From the NCBI GenBank assembly GCA_027320105.1, contig DAHVMA010000066.1, positions 1-55,200 of the forward strand: a stretch of 55,200 bases of DNA, in the 5' to 3' direction. This stretch comes from JAKAQB01 sp027320105. GTDB lineage: Bacteria > Actinomycetota > Acidimicrobiia > Acidimicrobiales > Palsa-688. How positions within the stretch are numbered: position 1 is the first letter of the stretch; every line of letters begins with the position of its first letter. The notes beneath the pieces were generated by a model, which ran no database searches, was not told the DNA's origin, and saw nothing but the letters and a program-made list of their open reading frames with translations. This document shows positions 54,238 to 55,200 of the stretch, one piece after another. Position numbers and translations under genes: made by a program.

Positions 54238-55032
54238 ATGCCTGCCAACACCACGCCGGCACTCCGCTTCCAGGCGGTGGACCTGGACCGGCCGGCGGTG
54301 CCGGTGCTGCGAGGCGTCGACTTCGTGGTCGGAGGGGCCGAGCGCTGGGTCGTCCTCGGCCCCAACGGCGCCGGGAAGACGACGTTGCTCGAGGTCGCCT
54401 CCGGGTACCTGCAACCGACCCGTGGGCAGGTGGAGGTGCTCGGAGAGCGCCTCGGGCGGACCGACGTCCGCTCCCTGCGGGAGCGCGTCGGGCTCGTCAG
54501 CGCCTCGGTGGCCAAGATGCTCGAGCCGCGCCTCACCGCAACCGAGGTGGTGATGAGCGCCGCCCACGGCGCCCTCGAGCCGTGGTGGCACCGCTACGAC
54601 GCCACCGACAGCACCCGTGCCCGGGATCTCCTCGAGGCAGCCGGCTTCGGGCACACCGCCCAACGGCCATGGGGTGTCCTGTCCGAAGGCGAGCGCCAGC
54701 AGGTGCTCCTCGCCCGGTCGCTCGTGGGGGAACCCGAGCTGCTGCTGCTCGACGAACCCGCTGCCAGCCTCGACCTCGGCGGCCGGGAGCGCCTGGTCGC
54801 CCGCCTGGGCGAGCTGGCCGCCGACCCGGGCGCGCCGCCGACCGTCCTCGTCACCCACCACGTCGAGGAGATCCCGGCCGGCTTCGACCACGTGCTGCTC
54901 CTGCGTGAGGGTCGGGTCGTCGCAGCCGGTCCCGCCGCGGAGGCGATGACGGCTGAGACGCTCTCCGCTACGTTCGGTCTTCGCCTCGCCCTCGACGGTG
55001 TCGCCGGGCGCTGGTCGTGCCGGGCGGTCTAG
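54238..55032 (+). CDS. ABC transporter ATP-binding protein
   Basis: 264 residues. Walker A 'GPNGAGKTTLL', Q-loop region 'ERVGLVSASVAKML', ABC signature 'LSEGERQQVLLARSL', Walker B 'LLLLDEPAASLD', and H-loop 'VLVTHHVEEIP'. This is the ModF/molybdate- or iron-type single ATPase ('LEVASGYLQPTRGQVEVLGE'). No permease is adjacent in the visible DNA. It could therefore be a stand-alone ATPase of the YbbL/ModF group. The start is chosen by the TAGCCT hexamer; a longer open frame runs upstream through argS promoter DNA but is not coding. Confidence 0.87.
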   Translation: MPANTTPALRFQAVDLDRPAVPVLRGVDFVVGGAERWVVLGPNGAGKTTLLEVASGYLQPTRGQVEVLGERLGRTDVRSLRERVGLVSASVAKMLEPRLTATEVVMSAAHGALEPWWHRYDATDSTRARDLLEAAGFGHTAQRPWGVLSEGERQQVLLARSLVGEPELLLLDEPAASLDLGGRERLVARLGELAADPGAPPTVLVTHHVEEIPAGFDHVLLLREGRVVAAGPAAEAMTAETLSATFGLRLALDGVAGRWSCRAV

Positions 55033-55053
55033 GCGGGCGGCGGGGTGGCGCAC

Positions 55054-55200
55054 ATGGGAACAGAGGCGGATGGCGACGTGACCGACATGGGTGACGGAAC
55101 CGTGCGTGTCCGCGTGCGCATGTGGCCGATCGGTGTCCGGCTCGGCGGCGGGCATCGGTTGCGGCTGCAGGTCTCCGGAGGCGCCCACCCGCTCTACGCC
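55054..55200 (+). CDS. CocE/NonD-type C-terminal domain fragment (runs off window)
   Basis: Open from an ATG at 55054 (or GTG at 55045) to the window edge; 49 residues are visible. 'GDGTVRVRVRMWPIGVRLGGGHRLRLQVSGGAHPLYA' matches the last beta-sandwich segment of X-Pro-dipeptidyl-peptidase/CocE-type hydrolases ('v.l.p...f..GHrlrl.vs...hP...rN'). The catalytic alpha/beta-hydrolase part, normally more than 300 residues before this, is absent: an in-frame TAG (the ABC gene stop) is only 21 bases upstream of the ATG. It is either an N-terminally truncated remnant or a short stand-alone domain. The remainder lies outside the window. Confidence 0.55.
   Translation, partial: MGTEADGDVTDMGDGTVRVRVRMWPIGVRLGGGHRLRLQVSGGAHPLYA

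Overview
This window is very GC-rich DNA with many GTG starts and densely packed operons whose genes overlap by 1-4 bases. It carries a complete Pup-proteasome gene set (pafB, pafC, pafA, prcA, prcB, pup, dop, arc/mpa) together with helY, tatC, tatA/B, trmI and fdhD. That combination points to an actinobacterium. Pup ending in Gly-Gly-Glu, the DUF4193 and DUF3151 proteins and the general gene order suggest a deep branch such as the Acidimicrobiia, but the class is an inference. I see no rRNA, tRNA, CRISPR array, insertion sequence or prophage. The window reads as chromosomal core, apart from a tyrosine-recombinase locus near the left end.

Layout. 1-2.1 kb: the tail of a DegV protein, then a Xer-type recombinase preceded by a 3 x 29 bp tandem repeat and a dif-like sequence, then a small zinc-finger protein. 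2.2-7 kb: a hydrolase, a low-complexity unknown protein, NUDIX and GNAT enzymes, and an acidic DUF4193 protein. 7.2-14.1 kb: a double-length ThyX-like protein, HelY helicase, TatC, TatB/A, a zinc-ribbon protein and signal peptidase I. 14.2-23.1 kb: the proteasome/pupylation cluster. 23.3-27.5 kb: a ferredoxin facing an eight-gene minus-strand operon of three small proteins (at least two with membrane segments), a further small protein, a ubiquitin-like sulfur carrier, a TtuA-type tRNA thiolase, the tRNA m1A58 methyltransferase TrmI and a MarP-like protease. 27.6-34.9 kb, plus strand: fatty-acid desaturase, two unknown or sensor-type proteins, then transketolase, transaldolase, 6-phosphogluconolactonase and a LOG-family protein (pentose phosphate block). 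34.9-39.4 kb: secreted lipoprotein hydrolase, M20 dipeptidase and small Cys-containing proteins. 39.4-44.1 kb, minus strand: RNase D, an RpoF/SigB-type sigma factor, a SUFU-domain protein, DUF3151 and TyrRS. 44.2-55.2 kb: AlkA-like glycosylase, MobA, FdhD, cold-shock protein, GH38 mannosidase, threonine-synthase-like enzyme, D-2-hydroxyacid dehydrogenase, ArgRS, ABC ATPase and an orphan CocE/NonD-type C-terminal domain.

How it fits together. PafA attaches Pup (its C-terminal Glu is ready for ligation) to proteins, Dop removes it, Arc/Mpa (C-terminal GQYL) feeds tagged proteins to the PrcAB core, and PafB/PafC are WYL regulators linked to DNA damage. The neighbouring TtuA, ubiquitin-like carrier and TrmI look like one tRNA T-loop modification unit (positions 54 and 58). 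A recurring feature is a T-A-N-N-N-T hexamer ending 6-8 bases before the start codon, with no ribosome binding site, at about fifteen genes. This indicates widespread leaderless mRNAs, and I used it to choose several starts.

Most interesting leads: the dif-like site beside the recombinase, the TtuA/Ubl/TrmI operon with a -GGQG carrier tail, the tandem ThyX-like protein with its signature split between its two halves, and an ArgRS lacking the canonical HIGH motif.
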